From Hysterium pulicare CBS 123377 (Eukaryota > Ascomycota > Dothideomycetes > Hysteriales > Hysteriaceae): DNA of 31,861 bases. The position numbers were made by a program, and so were the translations under genes. A model generated the notes under the pieces. That model saw nothing but the letters and a program-made list of their open reading frames with translations, was not told the DNA's origin and did not search any database. Below, piece by piece: positions 31,339 through 31,861 of this stretch (positions within the stretch are counted from its first letter, which is position 1; every line of letters starts with the position of its first letter). The DNA is taken from positions 1 to 31,861 of the forward strand of contig AJFK01000372.1 of the NCBI GenBank assembly GCA_000467715.1, written 5' to 3'.

Positions 31339-31861
31339 ATGTCCCTCAACTCATTTTCTGCGTCACCTCTTTCGGTCAATACCCACCTACACAGCCTCCA
31401 TGATAAAAGCAACAGGACTACGATTTCTCAAGACGAGTATCGTGTACCACTCATAGCCCGCCTTTCTCTAAGAGGAAAAGCTCATCTCTCTAACAGTTCT
31501 ACCCATCAGCAGAGAAGTCCGCGGCCGCATCTTCGGTCACGCGCCCAGGGGTATGCTCATCATCCCGCTTGTCAAGCTCGTCAACGTAAACCATACGTTT
31601 CATTCGACGTAATAAGTACCGGTCACGTTGGAGGCCAGACCATGATCAATATCTACCTCATTGAAATCGTTGACGACATACTTGGAGGCTATCACATTGT
31701 GGAGCGGCAACGACGAAGAAGACAGAAGAAGAGGAGGATGAAGAAGAGGAAGAGGAAGATGAGGAAGATGAGAACGAGGAAGAAGAAGAGGAGGACAAGG
31801 AGGACAAGGAGGACAAGGAGGAGAAGGGGGGGAAGGAGAAGGAGGAGGAGGAGGAGGAGGA
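31339..31861 (+). CDS. Open frame running off the right edge (partial, uncertain)
   Basis: From ATG 31339 (MSLNSFSASPLSVN) the frame stays open for 174 codons to the window end, through TGHVGGQTMINIYLIEIVDD and into a Lys/Arg-rich repeat encoded by the GA-rich tract. An alternative + frame at about 31514-31612 reads EVRGRIFGHAPRGMLIIP, which resembles the start of an F-box/2EXR-like helix, and the GA tract in the third frame gives Glu/Asp/Lys. Which frame is used, and where introns lie, cannot be decided without the sequence to the right. Confidence 0.3.
   Translation, partial: MSLNSFSASPLSVNTHLHSLHDKSNRTTISQDEYRVPLIARLSLRGKAHLSNSSTHQQRSPRPHLRSRAQGYAHHPACQARQRKPYVSFDVISTGHVGGQTMINIYLIEIVDDILGGYHIVERQRRRRQKKRRMKKRKRKMRKMRTRKKKRRTRRTRRTRRRRGGRRRRRRRRR
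31705..31861. repeat. GA-rich triplet repeat at the right edge
   Basis: About 157 bases almost free of pyrimidines on the + strand, built from GAA/GAG/GAT/GGA-type triplets, with three tandem GACAAGGAG units around 31792-31818 and a terminal (GGA)n run that continues beyond the window. Such tracts usually code for Glu/Lys-rich low-complexity stretches in fungal nuclear proteins, or are non-coding microsatellites. Confidence 0.85.

Overview
The window looks like nuclear DNA of a filamentous ascomycete, most likely a Dothideomycete (the class is an inference). The evidence is: short GT-AG introns of about 45-70 bases with CTAAC/CTGAC branch sites, a Zn(II)2Cys6 regulator, a PTH11-like seven-helix protein, a fungal-type mitochondrial ribosomal protein and purine/pyrimidine-type permease introns. 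No tRNA, rRNA or CRISPR array was found.

Left third (1-10249), conserved core. The 3' end of an unknown coiled-coil gene (1-160, +) faces NOG2 (393-2959, -, eight exons), a circularly permuted GTPase of 60S ribosome assembly. NOG2 shares a 168-base divergent promoter with a mitoribosomal mS26/PET123 gene (3128-4069, +). Convergent to that is ILV1, threonine deaminase (4378-6198, -, three exons). After a 1.7 kb spacer comes an NCS1-family permease (7885-10249, +, ten exons) with AGATAAG (GATA-factor) sites upstream. These models were built by splicing ORF fragments; the exon lengths sum to whole codons in every case.

Middle (10250-16090), gene-poor. It holds inverted repeats, degenerate and tandem direct repeats, a 79-base purine tract, a promoter-like stretch with a tiny spliced ORF, and a fumarylacetoacetate-hydrolase-family gene broken in several places (14475-15678, -).

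Right part (16091-31861), accessory in character. A PTH11-like/rhodopsin-domain membrane protein (16091-17374, -) and a Zn2Cys6 regulator (18086-20060, -) are followed by a cluster of a divergent paralogous family: 20656-22297 (-), 23688-24917 (-, decayed), 26741-28087 (+) and 28850-29486 (-, truncated and frameshifted). All share an N-terminal helical block, a central aromatic block and an F-box-like Leu-Pro helix; I know no name for the family. A two-exon coiled-coil protein (29927-30822, -) follows, and the window ends in an open frame running into a GA-rich triplet repeat.

The most unusual content is this four-member cluster in different states of decay, plus the 397-base NOG2 intron, which may host a snoRNA because yeast NOG2 does.
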